Positions 16,789 to 25,996 are shown, counted from the stretch's first letter. The stretch: 64,000 bases of DNA from Candidatus Methylomirabilota bacterium (GCA_035764725.1 DASTYT010000098.1:28365-92364); one strand, 5' to 3'. Notes: generated by a model from the sequence alone, not told the origin. Numbers and translations are program-made.

Positions 16789-17279
16789 CGGTCGTAGATC
16801 TGCTGCAGCTCCGACTGCAGCTGCTGCATGCGCGCCTTGACCTGACCCGCCCGCGCGAGCTGCTCCGGCGTCAGCACCGAGCGCACCTCGAGGGCGATCT
16901 GCGCGCTGTCCTGGAGGAGCTGCTCGCGAAGCGCCGCGATCTGCTTGAGCAGGGGCTGGAGATCCGTAGCCTGCACCGGGGCCGGCCCCAGGAGCTTGTC
17001 GGCCAGCTCGTCCTGGGCGCGCCGGAGCTGCTCGACGGTGTTGCGAGTGACCGTGCGGTGATTGGTGAGGATCACGCGCACCTTGCCGTCCTGCTCGGGG
17101 GTGAGCTTGGCGGCCCGGATCAGCAGGGGCAGGGCCATGCCGCCTTCGCGCCCCCAGCCGCCCCGTTCGGGCCGCATCTGCGCGGAGGCGGGAAGGACCG
17201 AGCCCAGCAGCGCCGCCGCCAGCATCAAGGCCATGGCCAGGGGGAGCCGGGCCGTCCGGCTGGAGATCGTCGAGGTCAT
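16785..17279 (-). CDS. Periplasmic Spy/CpxP/ZraP-like protein
   Basis: Exported helical protein of 164 residues. The start at 17279 has a GAGGAGG ribosome site 8-9 bases upstream. A signal peptide (LPLAMALMLAAALLGSVLPASAQM) leads into a four-helix LTxxQ-type domain: KLTPEQDGKVRVILTNHR and later VLTPEQLARAGQVKARM, the repeated motif of CpxP and Spy chaperones. It is encoded 14 bases after the anti-sigma factor and overlaps the lipoprotein gene, so it is probably an output of the stress regulon, protecting periplasmic proteins or sensing metal or misfolding. Confidence 0.8.
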   Translation of the reverse strand: MTSTISSRTARLPLAMALMLAAALLGSVLPASAQMRPERGGWGREGGMALPLLIRAAKLTPEQDGKVRVILTNHRTVTRNTVEQLRRAQDELADKLLGPAPVQATDLQPLLKQIAALREQLLQDSAQIALEVRSVLTPEQLARAGQVKARMQQLQSELQQIYDR

Positions 17280-17293
17280 CACGTCACGCCTCC

Positions 17294-17782
17294 TCACGAT
17301 GCGCCCGCACCACATCCCGATCCTATCAGCCACTCGGGCCCCGTGCACTCGCTCGGCTGCTCCTCGTCGTCGGAGACCACGGACTCCACCGCTTCGGTGT
17401 TCGCCTCCGCGGTGGCGGTGGCGTCCCCCCGCAACGAGAAGAGGGCCGCCGACACCTGGGTCAGCATGGCACGGGCCTCCTCGGGGCGCATGGTCGGCGG
17501 CACGTAGGTCACGGCCCGCCACACCGTCACCTCGACCCAGAGTAGCGCCGCCAGCGCCGTCGCCGTCGCCAGGGCCGCGGCGGGAATCCAGCGGCGGAAC
17601 GCGGGCGCGGGCCGCCGGTGCGGCGCGGGACCATCCAGCGTGCGCGTGATCACGGTGAGGTCGCGCGTGAGGCCCTGCGCCCGCCGCGTGCAGGTCAGGC
17701 ACGAGTCCAGGTGCCGTCGGTCCGCCGGCTCGGCGAGGCCGGCCTGCGCATGGATGAGCGCGCGCTCGGATAGATGCCTCAT
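17294..17782 (-). CDS. Anti-sigma factor with zinc-finger (zf-HC2)
   Basis: Membrane-bound anti-sigma factor of 162 residues. The N-terminus carries the ZAS motif H24-x3-C28-x2-C31 (HLDSCLTC), which binds zinc and the cognate sigma factor. A single membrane segment follows at about 68-86 (AAALATATALAALLWVEV). The C-terminal 75 residues are periplasmic, with an acidic stretch (VVSDDEEQ) and two late Cys. Its ATG overlaps the sigma-factor stop by 4 bases, the usual arrangement for a matched pair. It presumably releases the sigma factor upon envelope stress. Confidence 0.85.
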   Translation of the reverse strand: MRHLSERALIHAQAGLAEPADRRHLDSCLTCTRRAQGLTRDLTVITRTLDGPAPHRRPAPAFRRWIPAAALATATALAALLWVEVTVWRAVTYVPPTMRPEEARAMLTQVSAALFSLRGDATATAEANTEAVESVVSDDEEQPSECTGPEWLIGSGCGAGAS

Positions 17783-18291
17783 GCCGGTTCCCGGAGGGTC
17801 CGCCGCATCCGGTGCACCGCGCGGAAGAGGTGGCGCTTCACGCTTCCGGCCTTCAGCCCGAGCGCGTCGGCGATTTCCGGGCCCGAGAGGCCTTCCATGT
17901 GGCGGAGGACGAACACCTCGCGCTGCCGGTCGGGGAGCGACCGGAAGCTCTGCCAGATCTGTTGCCGCGTCTCGGCGCCGATGGCCAGCTCCTCCGGTGA
18001 CGGGTCCGCGTGGCGAAGCGGAACCGTCTCGATCGGCTCACTCCATCGCCGGAAGCGCCGCCACCAGCCGGCCCGCCGCCGGTCGCGGCAGGTGTTGACC
18101 GCGATGCGGGTGAGCCAGGGTCCCCAGTCGTCCGGAGGCCCTTGCCGCTGCAGCGCCTCAAGCGCCTTCACGAGCACGTCTTGCACTACTTCCTCGGCCT
18201 CCTGCCCGTCGGCGAGCAAGAGGCCACAGAGGCGCCGGAGCCGCCCGGAGTGACGCTCGAGCAGAGGCCCGAGCTCATCCTGGCGACTCAT
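17779..18291 (-). CDS. ECF RNA polymerase sigma factor
   Basis: Extracytoplasmic-function sigma-70 factor of 170 residues from ATG 18291 (a GTG at 18303 is also possible). Region 2 is recognisable in HSGRLRRLCGLLLADGQEAEEVVQDVLVKAL and WLTRIAVNTCRDRRR, region 4 in SLPDRQREVFVLRHMEGLSGPEIADALGLKAGSVKRHLFRAVHRMR, with the helix-turn-helix at its end. It heads a four-gene operon with its anti-sigma factor, a Spy-like protein and a lipoprotein. A promoter of ECF type lies 50 bases upstream on the same strand, pointing to autoregulation. Confidence 0.92.
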   Translation of the reverse strand: MSRQDELGPLLERHSGRLRRLCGLLLADGQEAEEVVQDVLVKALEALQRQGPPDDWGPWLTRIAVNTCRDRRRAGWWRRFRRWSEPIETVPLRHADPSPEELAIGAETRQQIWQSFRSLPDRQREVFVLRHMEGLSGPEIADALGLKAGSVKRHLFRAVHRMRRTLREPA

Positions 18292-18340
18292 GGGAGCATC
18301 CACGGCCCGTTGGACGTGGCGGCGCCCTTCCTAGTTTACT

Positions 18341-18367
18341 GACGAGTGAGGGGGCGGGAAGGTTGAC
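18341..18367 (-). promoter_or_regulatory. Putative ECF-type autoregulatory promoter
   Basis: On the minus strand, GTCAACC (18367-18361) is followed by exactly 16 bases and then CGTC (18344-18341). AACC-N16-CGTC is the layout of many ECF-sigma promoters, which need AAC in the -35 and CGTC in the -10. The start codon of the sigma gene lies about 50 bases downstream. The specificity is inferred, not shown. Confidence 0.5.
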
Positions 18368-18386
18368 GGGAAGCGGGGGCGCCGGC

Positions 18387-19058
18387 TCAGCGCATCCACG
18401 GGGAAATGCCGAGATAAATCGCGGCCAGGCCCAGGTACTCGTGAAGGACGGCCTCCGCCTGCCGGCGGCTTCGCCACCACGGACCTTCCGGTCGACCGTA
18501 GGGAGTCCCGCGGACGATGGCCTCGACGTCGCCGTTCCCGCCCCGGTACCAGATAGTTTTGACCCGGCGAGTGTGCTCCGGGGTGCTCACCAGGATCACG
18601 CGACGCCAGCCCCGCGCCTGGGCCTCACGCTTGACCAGGGCCAGCTCATCCTCGGTGATGCGGACCGGCTCGGTCATTACCACGAGGGCACCGGCCGGGA
18701 CGCCGAACCGGAGCAGGGCCTGTCGGGACTCGGCCTGTAGATCGAGCGGGCGCACCTCCAGCGCCACCAGCGCCTCCACGGTCTCGGGATTGGTGGGGCG
18801 CGAGATCAGCACCCGCGGCGCCCAGCCCTGACGATAGAGATCCGCGGCGCCCCGCTCGCGGAACGGGGTGCCGCCCGCGACCACCACGATGGCGTCCGCC
18901 TCGGCGAGCGCGTCCTCGATGGACAGGTTCGAGGCGAGCCAGCGGAGCACGGGGGCGTGCACCGCCCAGACGAGGAGCGCGAGGGTGAGGAGGCAGAGCG
19001 CCGCGATGGCGGCGCGGCGCGCGTTCACCACCTGCGGCGTCCCAAAAACTTGGAGCAC
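18387..19058 (-). CDS. YdcF/SanA/ElyC-like DUF218 protein
   Basis: Membrane-anchored protein of about 223 residues in the DUF218 family, whose members (SanA, ElyC) affect envelope barrier function and peptidoglycan or carrier-lipid metabolism. A membrane anchor (IAALCLLTLALLVWAVHA) is followed by ADAIVVVAGGTPFRERGAADLY, the usual nucleotide-like first strand and loop, and later ITEDELALVKREAQARGWRRVILVSTPEHTRR. The start is uncertain: GTG 19058 gives the longest form and GTG 19031 or 19028 gives a more typical signal anchor. It is divergent from a lipoprotein gene with 42 bases between. Confidence 0.78.
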   Translation of the reverse strand: MLQVFGTPQVVNARRAAIAALCLLTLALLVWAVHAPVLRWLASNLSIEDALAEADAIVVVAGGTPFRERGAADLYRQGWAPRVLISRPTNPETVEALVALEVRPLDLQAESRQALLRFGVPAGALVVMTEPVRITEDELALVKREAQARGWRRVILVSTPEHTRRVKTIWYRGGNGDVEAIVRGTPYGRPEGPWWRSRRQAEAVLHEYLGLAAIYLGISPWMR

Positions 19059-19079
19059 GAGAGGACGCGCTTGTACGAT
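19050..19079 (+). promoter_or_regulatory. Candidate promoter of lipoprotein gene
   Basis: TTGGAG (19050-19055) and TACGAT (19074-19079) are separated by 18 bases in the divergent gap. A GAGGAGG ribosome site follows before ATG 19101. The match is moderate. Confidence 0.35.
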
Positions 19080-19100
19080 TGCCGCGAGGAGGAATTGCCC

Positions 19101-19550
19101 ATGCGCCGTTTGTTCATATTGTCGGTGGCCGTCCTGGCTCTCTCCGCATGCGCGTCGTCACCGCGCGTCCAGCGGAGCGAGTTCGAAGACATTCCGGTTC
19201 CCAAGGGCCTCAGCGTGGACATGGAGAAGTCCACCATCATCGAGTCGCCCTCGGTGAAGGCCGCCCGCATCTTCTACAAGGGGCGCCTCGAGCCGGAGAG
19301 CCTCGCCACCGCCTTCCGGACCACACTGGAGGCCAATGGGTGGCGGCATCTGTCCTCGACCATGGCCTCGGGGAAGGGTACCACGCAGGTCTACGACAAG
19401 CCGGGGAACTCTCTGCAGATCGTGATTTATGAAGGGATTTATTACACCTGGGTGGAGCTATCGGCTACCAAGGTGGTGACGGGCGCGCTCGCCGCTCCCG
19501 CCGCGACGCCGATTCCGACGGCCACTCCCGTCCCACCCGTCCGACAGTAG
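19101..19550 (+). CDS. Small lipoprotein of unknown function
   Basis: Predicted lipoprotein of 149 residues. ATG 19101 has a GAGGAGG site about 9 bases upstream and opens a signal peptide with lipobox LSAC (Cys at residue 17). The mature part begins with a conserved-looking segment FEDIPVPKGLSVD and FYKGRLEPESLATAFRTTLEANGW, a pattern seen in DUF4810/DUF3576-like small lipoproteins in which a short alpha/beta fold compares to BON. It ends in a Pro/Thr-rich tail. No function can be assigned. It is a single gene ending in a strong hairpin. Confidence 0.75.
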   Translation: MRRLFILSVAVLALSACASSPRVQRSEFEDIPVPKGLSVDMEKSTIIESPSVKAARIFYKGRLEPESLATAFRTTLEANGWRHLSSTMASGKGTTQVYDKPGNSLQIVIYEGIYYTWVELSATKVVTGALAAPAATPIPTATPVPPVRQ

Positions 19551-19551
19551 C

Positions 19552-19610
19552 GCGCTCGCCGCAACTTGGCCCCGCTCCTCGTTCCGGGAGCGGGGCGTGA
19601 CGGCGAGCGC
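19552..19610. terminator. Nested hairpin between convergent genes
   Basis: An outer 9-bp stem (19552-19560 with 19602-19610) encloses an inner 10-bp stem (19569-19578 with 19587-19596, loop of 8). It sits directly after the lipoprotein stop and between convergent genes, so it can act as a terminator on either strand. There is no strong T run. Confidence 0.6.
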
Positions 19611-19635
19611 GAGGCTCTTTCCTGATTTGATCTAC

Positions 19636-19655
19636 GGTCGCCCCAAGGGGCGACC
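19636..19655. terminator. Second strong hairpin before zwf 3' end
   Basis: A near-perfect 9-bp stem (19636-19644 with 19647-19655) with a tiny AA centre, flanked by CTAC/GTAG and followed by two more short hairpins up to 19685. It probably terminates the minus-strand zwf transcript. Confidence 0.5.
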
Positions 19656-19683
19656 TCTGTAGGGAGGCCCTTCGGCCTTCGCC

Positions 19684-21183
19684 CTACGGGCGTCGCCAGG
19701 CGCGGCCGTCGCGCTCGATGAGCGTATCGGCCTCGGCGGGCCCCCAGCCGCCCGCCTCGTAGTTGGGGAACTTGCGCGGATCGCCGCTGCCCCAGACGTG
19801 GAGCACCGGCCCGAGCAGTTCCCACGCGAGATCGACCCAGTCGCCGCGCGCATAGAGCGTGGCGTCCCCCTTCATCGCATCCAGCAGCAACCGTTCGTAG
19901 GCCTCGGGGGGCTCGCCGCCGAAGGACTGGTGGTAGTCGAAGTCCATCTCCACCGCCTTGATGCGGGGCTCGGGCCCCGGCAGCTTCGCGCCGAACTGGA
20001 GCGAGATGCCTTCGTCCGGCTGGATGCGGAGGATCAGGCGGTTGGCGGCTTCCGCGATCGCCTCGGGATTGCGGCGGAACACCAGGTGCGGCGTCCGGCG
20101 GAACTGCACGGCAATCTCGCTCGCGCGCTTGGCGAGGCGCTTGCCCGTCCGGAGATAGAACGGCACGCCCGCCCAGCGCCAGTTGTCGACGCCGAGCTTG
20201 AGCGCCGCGTAGGTCTCCGTGATGGATTCCGCGGACACTCCCTTCTCCTCGCGATAGCCGGGCACCCGCTGGCCTTCCACGAAGCCCTGGCCGTATTGCC
20301 CACGCACGGCCACCGTGTCCACGTCGGCCGGCGCGATCGGGCGGAGCGCGCGCATGACCTTGGTCTTCTCGTCGCGCACGGGATCGGAGTCGAAGGTGAC
20401 GGGCGGCTCCATGGCGACCAGGCAGAGGAGCTGGAGGATGTGGTTCTGGATCATGTCACGCAGCGCGCCGGACTCCTCGTAGTAGGCGCCGCGGGATTCC
20501 ACGCCCAGCGTCTCGCTCACCGTGATCTGCACGTGGTCCACGTGGTTGCGGTTCCACAGGGGCTCGAAGATCCCGTTGGCGAAGCGGAACACGAGGATGT
20601 TCTGCACGGTCTCCTTCCCGAGGTAGTGGTCGATCCGGTACACCTGATCCTCGGAAAAGACGCCGTTGACGACATGATTCAGGGCCCGCGACGACTCCAG
20701 GTCGCGGCCGAATGGTTTCTCGATGACCACCCGCACCCAGGCGTCCGTCGCGTCCGCGTTGCGCTGGAAGCCGGCTTCGCCGAGCCGCGTCACGATGTGC
20801 GGGTAGAGGGACGGAGGCGTGGACAGGTAGAAGAGGCGGTTGCCGCCGCTCCCGCGCTCCTGTTCAACCCTTTTGATAAAGGCCCCGAGGCCGGGGTAGA
20901 GGCCGGGGTCAGCCGGATCGCCGGTGTAGTAGAAGAGGGCCTGCGCGAAACGGTCCCACACCCGCGCCGACGGCGGCTGGACGCGCGCGAAGTCGGTCAC
21001 GGCCTCGCGCATCGCCGCCCGGAACACTTCGTTGCTCATCTCGGTGCGCGAGACGCCGATGACCGCGAAGGGCTCGGGCAGCACGCGGCTCTGGAACATC
21101 GACCACAGGGCGGGGACGAGCTTCCGCTTGGTGAGGTCACCCGAGGCGCCGAAGATCACCATCACGCAAGATTCGTCGGCCAT
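19684..21183 (-). CDS. zwf: Glucose-6-phosphate 1-dehydrogenase
   Basis: Oxidises glucose-6-phosphate to 6-phosphogluconolactone with NAD(P)+, entry step of the oxidative pentose phosphate and Entner-Doudoroff routes. The 499-residue length is standard. The coenzyme motif is [11 protein letters not shown] near the N-terminus, and the substrate/catalytic motif RIDHYLGKE is intact. The ATG at 21183 overlaps the stop of the fused RpiB-Pgi gene (ATGA), so the enzymes making and using glucose-6-phosphate are translated together. No 6-phosphogluconolactonase or 6-phosphogluconate dehydrogenase is adjacent. Confidence 0.96.
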   Translation of the reverse strand: MADESCVMVIFGASGDLTKRKLVPALWSMFQSRVLPEPFAVIGVSRTEMSNEVFRAAMREAVTDFARVQPPSARVWDRFAQALFYYTGDPADPGLYPGLGAFIKRVEQERGSGGNRLFYLSTPPSLYPHIVTRLGEAGFQRNADATDAWVRVVIEKPFGRDLESSRALNHVVNGVFSEDQVYRIDHYLGKETVQNILVFRFANGIFEPLWNRNHVDHVQITVSETLGVESRGAYYEESGALRDMIQNHILQLLCLVAMEPPVTFDSDPVRDEKTKVMRALRPIAPADVDTVAVRGQYGQGFVEGQRVPGYREEKGVSAESITETYAALKLGVDNWRWAGVPFYLRTGKRLAKRASEIAVQFRRTPHLVFRRNPEAIAEAANRLILRIQPDEGISLQFGAKLPGPEPRIKAVEMDFDYHQSFGGEPPEAYERLLLDAMKGDATLYARGDWVDLAWELLGPVLHVWGSGDPRKFPNYEAGGWGPAEADTLIERDGRAWRRP

Positions 21184-23933
21184 CAGCTTTTCCGTGCGAG
21201 CCCGCGCACCGTCTGCACCAGCTTGTCGAGAGCGGGCACGGGCTTGCCTTTGAGGTGAATCCGAGCCACGCGGCGGTCCCTCTCCGACAACGCCTGGAGG
21301 TCCCCCAGAGCCTGGGCCGCCTTCAGCGTGCCGAAGTTGTATCCCGCGCCGGGAATCGCGAGGTCGTCGGCGTCGTCGCCGGTGAGCTGGAGGTACACCC
21401 CGGTGGCCGGGCCACCCTTGTGGAGCTGACCGGTGGAGTGGAGATACCGCGGTCCGTAGTTGACCGTCGTGGCCACCTTGAGCCGGTCACGCAGGATCAT
21501 GCGGAGCGCCTCCAGACGCTCCGCCACGTCCTTGTTAGGCGGGAGGTACGCCAGGATGGCGAGGTACTGGCCGGCCTCGGCCTGCGCGAGATGCGCCCAC
21601 AGCCCCTCGCCGAGTGTCTCGGGCCGGTCCTCGCGGCCGGTCATGAGCGCCAGGCCGTCGGCTTCCGCCACCGCCTTCCACTCGGGCAGCCGGTGGACCT
21701 TGCGCCACTGACCGAGGAGGTCATTCGTCTTCTCCTTGGCCGCGGCCACGTTGGGCTCGTCGAAGGGATTGACCTCGAGGGCCGCACCCGCCGCGGCGGC
21801 AGCGATCTCCCAGCGGAAGAATTCCGCGCCGAGATCGACGAGGTCGCCGAGCTCGAGGCGGATCACGGGGTGCCCCTCCGCCGCGAGCTTACCGAGGGCG
21901 GTGTCGTGCGTGGTGTCGCCCTTCATCAACACGGACACGAACAGGCGATCCTCGCCGTACACCTCCGGGGCGCCCAGCGGCTCGCCGTCCACCGGCACCA
22001 GGCCCTTGCCGTCCTTGCCGAGCGACTCCGCGAGGAGCTGCTCGATCCACGCGCCGAGGGCGCGGAGCTTGTCCGAAAGGATCAGCGTGACCTTGTTCCG
22101 GCCCGCGCGCGCGAACCCGGCCAACGCCGCGCCCAGCCGCAGGCCGGGATTGTCCGCCGGGCTCGACTCGCGCCCGCACGACTCCAGCATCGCGGCCGCC
22201 CTCTCGACTACGCCGTTCACGTCCACCCCGAGCAGCGCGGCGGGCACCAGGCCGAAGTAAGACAGCGCGGAATAGCGCCCTCCGATGGAGGCGGGATTGA
22301 GGAAGGTGCGACGGAAGGCCGCCTCCGTCGCCAGCGTCTCCAGCGGTGTGCCCGCATCGGTGATCGCCACGAACTGCATGCCCGGCTTGGGCGGCTTGCC
22401 CGCTTCCACCTGCGCGCGGAAGTAGGCGTACAGCGACATGGTCTCGATGGTGCTGCCTGACTTCGTGGCCACCACGAACAGCGCACGCCCGAGGTTGATG
22501 CGCTCGAGGGTGCGCTTCACCGCGAGGGGATCCGTGGAGTCGAGCACGAGCAGATCGGGGAAGCCCATCTTCGACCCGAACGTGACGTTGAAGACCTCGG
22601 GCGCCAGCGAGGAGCCGCCCATGCCGAGGAGCACCACGTGCGTGTACTGCAGCCGCCGGATCTCGTTTGCGAAGCCGCGGAGCTCCTCGACGGCCTCGCG
22701 CATGATCGTGGGCGTCGTGAGCCAGCCGAGGCGATTGCGGATCTCCTCGGCCTCGCCGGGCCAGAGACTGACGTCCTTCGTCCACAGGCGGCCGATGAAG
22801 TCCTGCTCCTCCATCGCCTCGATCGCGGCGCTCACCGTCGGATGGCGGAGGGCGTTGGGCGGCGCGGCCACGGCCGGTGCAGCCGGCTCGGGCGGCTCGC
22901 TCTTCGACTTCGCCGCCGCGGCCGCGGGCTCGGGCTCGGGCGGCGGCGCACTCTGCCGCACCCCCGATGCCTTCGCCGCCCCGGACTTGCCCGTGGACTT
23001 GCCGGCCCACCGCGCCGGAGGCTCGGCCGGCTTCGCGCGTCCCTTCGGCGGGATGACCTCGAGCGTGTCCTCGTCGATCGAGATCACGCCTTCGCGGCGC
23101 GCAGGCCCGTCGCTCTCGGACTCGTCCTCGTCGACGACGCCGCCGGTAGCCTGTCGGATCAGCTCGGCCGCCGCGGCGGCGAGCGGGTCCGTGGGCCGCG
23201 GGCCTCGGTCCTCGACCCGTGGACGCGGCGGTATCGGGGGCGGTGCGGGGCGACCGGGCCGCAACGGAGGCGGCGGGACCGAGCCGCGCGGCGGCGCCGG
23301 GGTCGCGGTGGCAACCGGAGCCGCCGCGGCGGCGGGTGCGGTCGCGGCGGGTGCCACAGACGCGGGTGACGCGCCCGCCGGCGGAGCGGGCTTGCTCGCC
23401 GGCGGGCGTGGCGGCGCCGGCGGCGCCGCGGCCGGCGCCACCGCGGTGGGTCGCGGCGGCGCCGGGGCTCCGTCCTTGTCGGGGACGGGCAGCGCGCCCT
23501 CGATCTGCGTGATCTTCGCCACGCGGCGGGTGTGGCGCTCCTCGCCGGAGAAGCGCGCCTCGAGCCACGCGCGCGTCACCTCGATGGCCGTCGGCTCGTC
23601 GAGCACACGCGCGCCCAGGCAGAGGACGTTCGCGTCGTCGTCCTCCCGGCTCTGGCGCGCGGTGAACACGTCGTGGCAGAGCGCGGCCCGAATGCCGCGG
23701 ATCTTGTTCGCGGCGATGGAGGCCCCGACGCCGCTGCCGCAGACCAGCAGCCCGGCCTCCACGAAGCCTCGGAGCACCGCCTGCCCGACGGCGCGGGCGA
23801 AGTCCGGATAGTCCACCGGCTCCGCGGAGAATGTCCCGAGGTCGAGGATGTCGTGCCCGTCGGCCTCGAGGGCCGCGGCGAGCGGGCCCTTGAGGGCGAA
23901 GCCGGCATGATCACAGCCGAGCGCTAAGCGCAT
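21183..23933 (-). CDS. Fused ribose-5-phosphate isomerase B and glucose-6-phosphate isomerase
   Basis: A single open frame of 916 residues joins two sugar-phosphate isomerases. Residues 1-146 are RpiB (CDHAGFALK, Cys65 in [24 protein letters not shown]). Residues about 147-362 are a disordered Pro/Ala-rich linker with acidic patches. Residues about 363-916 are Pgi, with [31 protein letters not shown] and [16 protein letters not shown] 23933 opens on the conserved RpiB N-terminus. RpiB interconverts ribose-5-P and ribulose-5-P; Pgi interconverts glucose-6-P and fructose-6-P. Pgi fusions in other bacteria usually involve transaldolase, so this partner is unusual. The gene lies between a gluconokinase-like gene and zwf. 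Confidence 0.93.
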   Translation of the reverse strand: MRLALGCDHAGFALKGPLAAALEADGHDILDLGTFSAEPVDYPDFARAVGQAVLRGFVEAGLLVCGSGVGASIAANKIRGIRAALCHDVFTARQSREDDDANVLCLGARVLDEPTAIEVTRAWLEARFSGEERHTRRVAKITQIEGALPVPDKDGAPAPPRPTAVAPAAAPPAPPRPPASKPAPPAGASPASVAPAATAPAAAAAPVATATPAPPRGSVPPPPLRPGRPAPPPIPPRPRVEDRGPRPTDPLAAAAAELIRQATGGVVDEDESESDGPARREGVISIDEDTLEVIPPKGRAKPAEPPARWAGKSTGKSGAAKASGVRQSAPPPEPEPAAAAAKSKSEPPEPAAPAVAAPPNALRHPTVSAAIEAMEEQDFIGRLWTKDVSLWPGEAEEIRNRLGWLTTPTIMREAVEELRGFANEIRRLQYTHVVLLGMGGSSLAPEVFNVTFGSKMGFPDLLVLDSTDPLAVKRTLERINLGRALFVVATKSGSTIETMSLYAYFRAQVEAGKPPKPGMQFVAITDAGTPLETLATEAAFRRTFLNPASIGGRYSALSYFGLVPAALLGVDVNGVVERAAAMLESCGRESSPADNPGLRLGAALAGFARAGRNKVTLILSDKLRALGAWIEQLLAESLGKDGKGLVPVDGEPLGAPEVYGEDRLFVSVLMKGDTTHDTALGKLAAEGHPVIRLELGDLVDLGAEFFRWEIAAAAAGAALEVNPFDEPNVAAAKEKTNDLLGQWRKVHRLPEWKAVAEADGLALMTGREDRPETLGEGLWAHLAQAEAGQYLAILAYLPPNKDVAERLEALRMILRDRLKVATTVNYGPRYLHSTGQLHKGGPATGVYLQLTGDDADDLAIPGAGYNFGTLKAAQALGDLQALSERDRRVARIHLKGKPVPALDKLVQTVRGLARKS

Positions 23934-23964
23934 GGTCAGCGGTCTCCGTCGAGATCCTATTCTC

Positions 23965-25419
23965 TCAGGAGAGGGGAGAGCCGACAACGTTGTCGTAGAG
24001 GTGCTGCTGCCGGTCCCGGGCCGTCCGGAGGATGGCATGGCGTGTCGGATCCGGGGCCACCGTCGCGCCGAGCGGCGCCGGCGGCGGCGCGGGCGCCCCG
24101 AGCGCCTCGAGCACGCGCAGGGCGGCGCCCCGGCTGGACGCCTCTGCCTCCAGCGACAGCGTGATCGGATGCCCGAACGCGTCGGCGATCATCCGTGCCC
24201 ATGCGCGCGAGTGCAGCAGCGCGCCGCCCGAGGCGATCACGCGGTGGTCCACCCCGGCCAGCGGGGCCAGGCGCTCATGGACGATGGCCAGGCGCAGCGC
24301 CACCGCCTCGAGCAGCGCGGCGGCGATGTCGAGGCCGCCGGTGGCGAGGGAAAGGCCCGCGATGGTGGCGCGCGCATCCGCTCGCCAGCCCGGGCTCCGC
24401 TCACCGGCGAGGAAGGGCAGGACAGTGAGTCTGTGAGCGTCCGGTGCGCGGGCGGCCAGGGCGGCCTCGAGCGCGTCGCCCTCGGGCAGGACGAGCAGAT
24501 CCCGGCACCAGGCGAGCACGTTGCCGCCTTCCGAGGTCGCGCCACCCACGAGGGCGCGCCTGGCATCGATCCGATACCGCCACAGGCCCGTCGGAACCTT
24601 TGGGACGGCGGACAGTACCAGCCGCAGCGCCGCGGAGGTGCCCACGTTGAGCGCGATGCGCCCCGGCCCCGCGGCGTCGGACCCCAGATTCGAGCAGGCC
24701 CCGTCGCCCCAGCCCGGGAACCACGGCACGCGCGCAAGCGCGGGCCAGCGGGCCGCCCACTCCGGCGTGAGACCGGGCGCGGGCGTGTCGTCCACGGCGG
24801 GCAGGCGCGCGGCGTCGACCGCGCTCTCGGCAAGGAGCGGAGCATCCCACGCCACGCGGTCCTGATCGAAGATGCCGGTGCCCGACGCCATGGACACGCT
24901 CGCGCGGAGCACGCCGGTGAGTCGCCACAGGAGATACTCGGCGAAGCCGCACCACACGGCCGCGCGCGCGAACAGGCCGGCGTGCCGCTCGCGCAGCCAC
25001 CGGAAGCGGGCCGGGTAGTAGGAGGCATGCAGGAGGGCGCCGGTGCGCGCGTGCACCGCCGCCCCGTCGAGGCGTGCGCGCAGCGCCGCCGCCGCCTCGG
25101 CGCTGCGCGTGTCCGCCCAGGTGAGCACAGGCAGCAGCGGGCGCCGCGCGTCGTCGAGGGCGAGCAGACTGTGCCAGAACACCGACGCGCCCACGCCGGC
25201 GATCTCGCGGGCGCGCGCGCCCGCGCCGGCGAGCGCCTGATCCACCGCGGAGGCCACCGCGTCCATCAGCGCCTCCGCCTCGAGCACGACCCCGCCGTCT
25301 GGCGCCACGCGCGCGGCGTAGGTCACGCGGCCCTCCGCCTCGGGCAGGGGCCGGCCCTCCGCATCGAAGCACGCCGCGCGCGTCGAGCTGGTGCCGACGT
25401 CCAGCGCCATCACGAGCAT
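23965..25419 (-). CDS. FGGY-family carbohydrate kinase, probably gluconokinase
   Basis: ATP-dependent sugar kinase of 484 residues with the two-domain FGGY fold. The N-terminal phosphate loop is ALDVGTSSTRAACFDAEG, the second-domain ATP site is LNVGTSAALRLVL, and the adenosine motif is VIASGGALLHSRAW. Substrate choice cannot be read from sequence. Gluconate is favoured because it is followed by rpiB-pgi and zwf and because the layout resembles bacterial FGGY gluconokinases; xylulose or another sugar remains possible. A -10-like TATACC ends 5 bases before ATG 25419, suggesting a short or absent leader. A further in-frame ATG lies at 25410. Confidence 0.82.
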   Translation of the reverse strand: MLVMALDVGTSSTRAACFDAEGRPLPEAEGRVTYAARVAPDGGVVLEAEALMDAVASAVDQALAGAGARAREIAGVGASVFWHSLLALDDARRPLLPVLTWADTRSAEAAAALRARLDGAAVHARTGALLHASYYPARFRWLRERHAGLFARAAVWCGFAEYLLWRLTGVLRASVSMASGTGIFDQDRVAWDAPLLAESAVDAARLPAVDDTPAPGLTPEWAARWPALARVPWFPGWGDGACSNLGSDAAGPGRIALNVGTSAALRLVLSAVPKVPTGLWRYRIDARRALVGGATSEGGNVLAWCRDLLVLPEGDALEAALAARAPDAHRLTVLPFLAGERSPGWRADARATIAGLSLATGGLDIAAALLEAVALRLAIVHERLAPLAGVDHRVIASGGALLHSRAWARMIADAFGHPITLSLEAEASSRGAALRVLEALGAPAPPPAPLGATVAPDPTRHAILRTARDRQQHLYDNVVGSPLS

Positions 25420-25426
25420 GTTGGGG

Positions 25427-25432
25427 TATATT
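25427..25432 (+). promoter_or_regulatory. Candidate -10 box for the selenoprotein gene
   Basis: TATATT lies in the 46-base divergent gap, giving an expected leader of about 27 bases to ATG 25466, which has a GGGGGAT ribosome site. On the other strand the overlapping TATACC would serve the kinase gene. Confidence 0.4.
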
Positions 25433-25465
25433 CAACTACACAAACCCGAACGCCGGGGGATAACC

Positions 25466-25996
25466 ATGACCATGATCCGGGTGCTGAGCCCGCAGGGCGA
25501 GATGCGAAGGGCCGGCCAGAGCCTGCCCGCGCTGCCCGCGAGCTTCCGCGGGCTCACCGTGGGCTTTCTCGACAACAAGAAGCACAACTTCGATCGGCTC
25601 GCCGCCGAGATGGGCGAGCTGATGAAGGAGCGCTGGGGCGTCGCCCGCGTCGTGCACCGTCAGAAGGCCAATGCGGCCACGCCCGCCGCGCCGGAGATCG
25701 TGGAGACGCTGGCGAAGGAGTGCGACGTCGTCTTCGCCGGATCCGCGGACTGAGGGTCCTGCACGTCGTGGAGTCTCCACGACTCGCTGGAAGTGGCCAA
25801 GCAGGGGACGCCGGCCGGGCTCATCTCGACCACGGTGTTCCAGAAGCTCGCACTCTCGGAGATGACGGCGCTTGGCGCCACCACGCTGCCGCTGCTCGTC
25901 GTGCAGCATCCCCTCGGCGGCGAGAAGCCGGAGGGGGTGAGCCGGCGCGCCGCCCAGGCGATGGAGCAGCTGGGTAGTCTCCTGAGCGCCCCGTGA
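25466..25996 (+). CDS. UGSC-family selenoprotein (Sec at in-frame TGA 25751-25753)
   Basis: The frame runs from ATG 25466 to a TGA at 25751-25753 and continues without change to a second TGA at 25994-25996. Reading the first TGA as selenocysteine gives 176 residues with Sec96-Gly97-Ser98-Cys99 followed by TSWSLHD. U-G-S-C is the motif that names the UGSC (seleno)protein family, in which relatives have Cys instead of Sec. A 19-base hairpin starts 11 bases after the TGA, the spacing of bacterial SECIS elements. The N-terminal GLTVGFLDNKKHNFDRLAAEMGELM and the C-terminal LGATTLPLLVVQHPLGGEKPEGV agree with one continuous domain. Function is probably redox. Ordinary gene calling would split it into two fragments. 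The 3' end overlaps the next gene by 4 bases. Confidence 0.9.
25765..25783 (+). promoter_or_regulatory. Bacterial SECIS-like hairpin
   Basis: Perfect 8-bp stem (25765-25772 with 25776-25783) and a GTC loop, or equally a 7-bp stem with loop AGTCT. It begins 11 bases after the recoded TGA, as in E. coli fdhF, whose loop AGGTCT is similar. It would bind SelB to direct selenocysteine insertion. There is no bulged U equivalent obvious. Confidence 0.75.

Noticed and set aside
25391-25753. A complete 120-residue protein ending at TGA 25751, followed by a separate short gene from 25793
   Set aside because: The second piece is in the same frame, the joint gives the UGSC motif and a SECIS-like hairpin follows at the canonical distance, so it is one selenoprotein gene.
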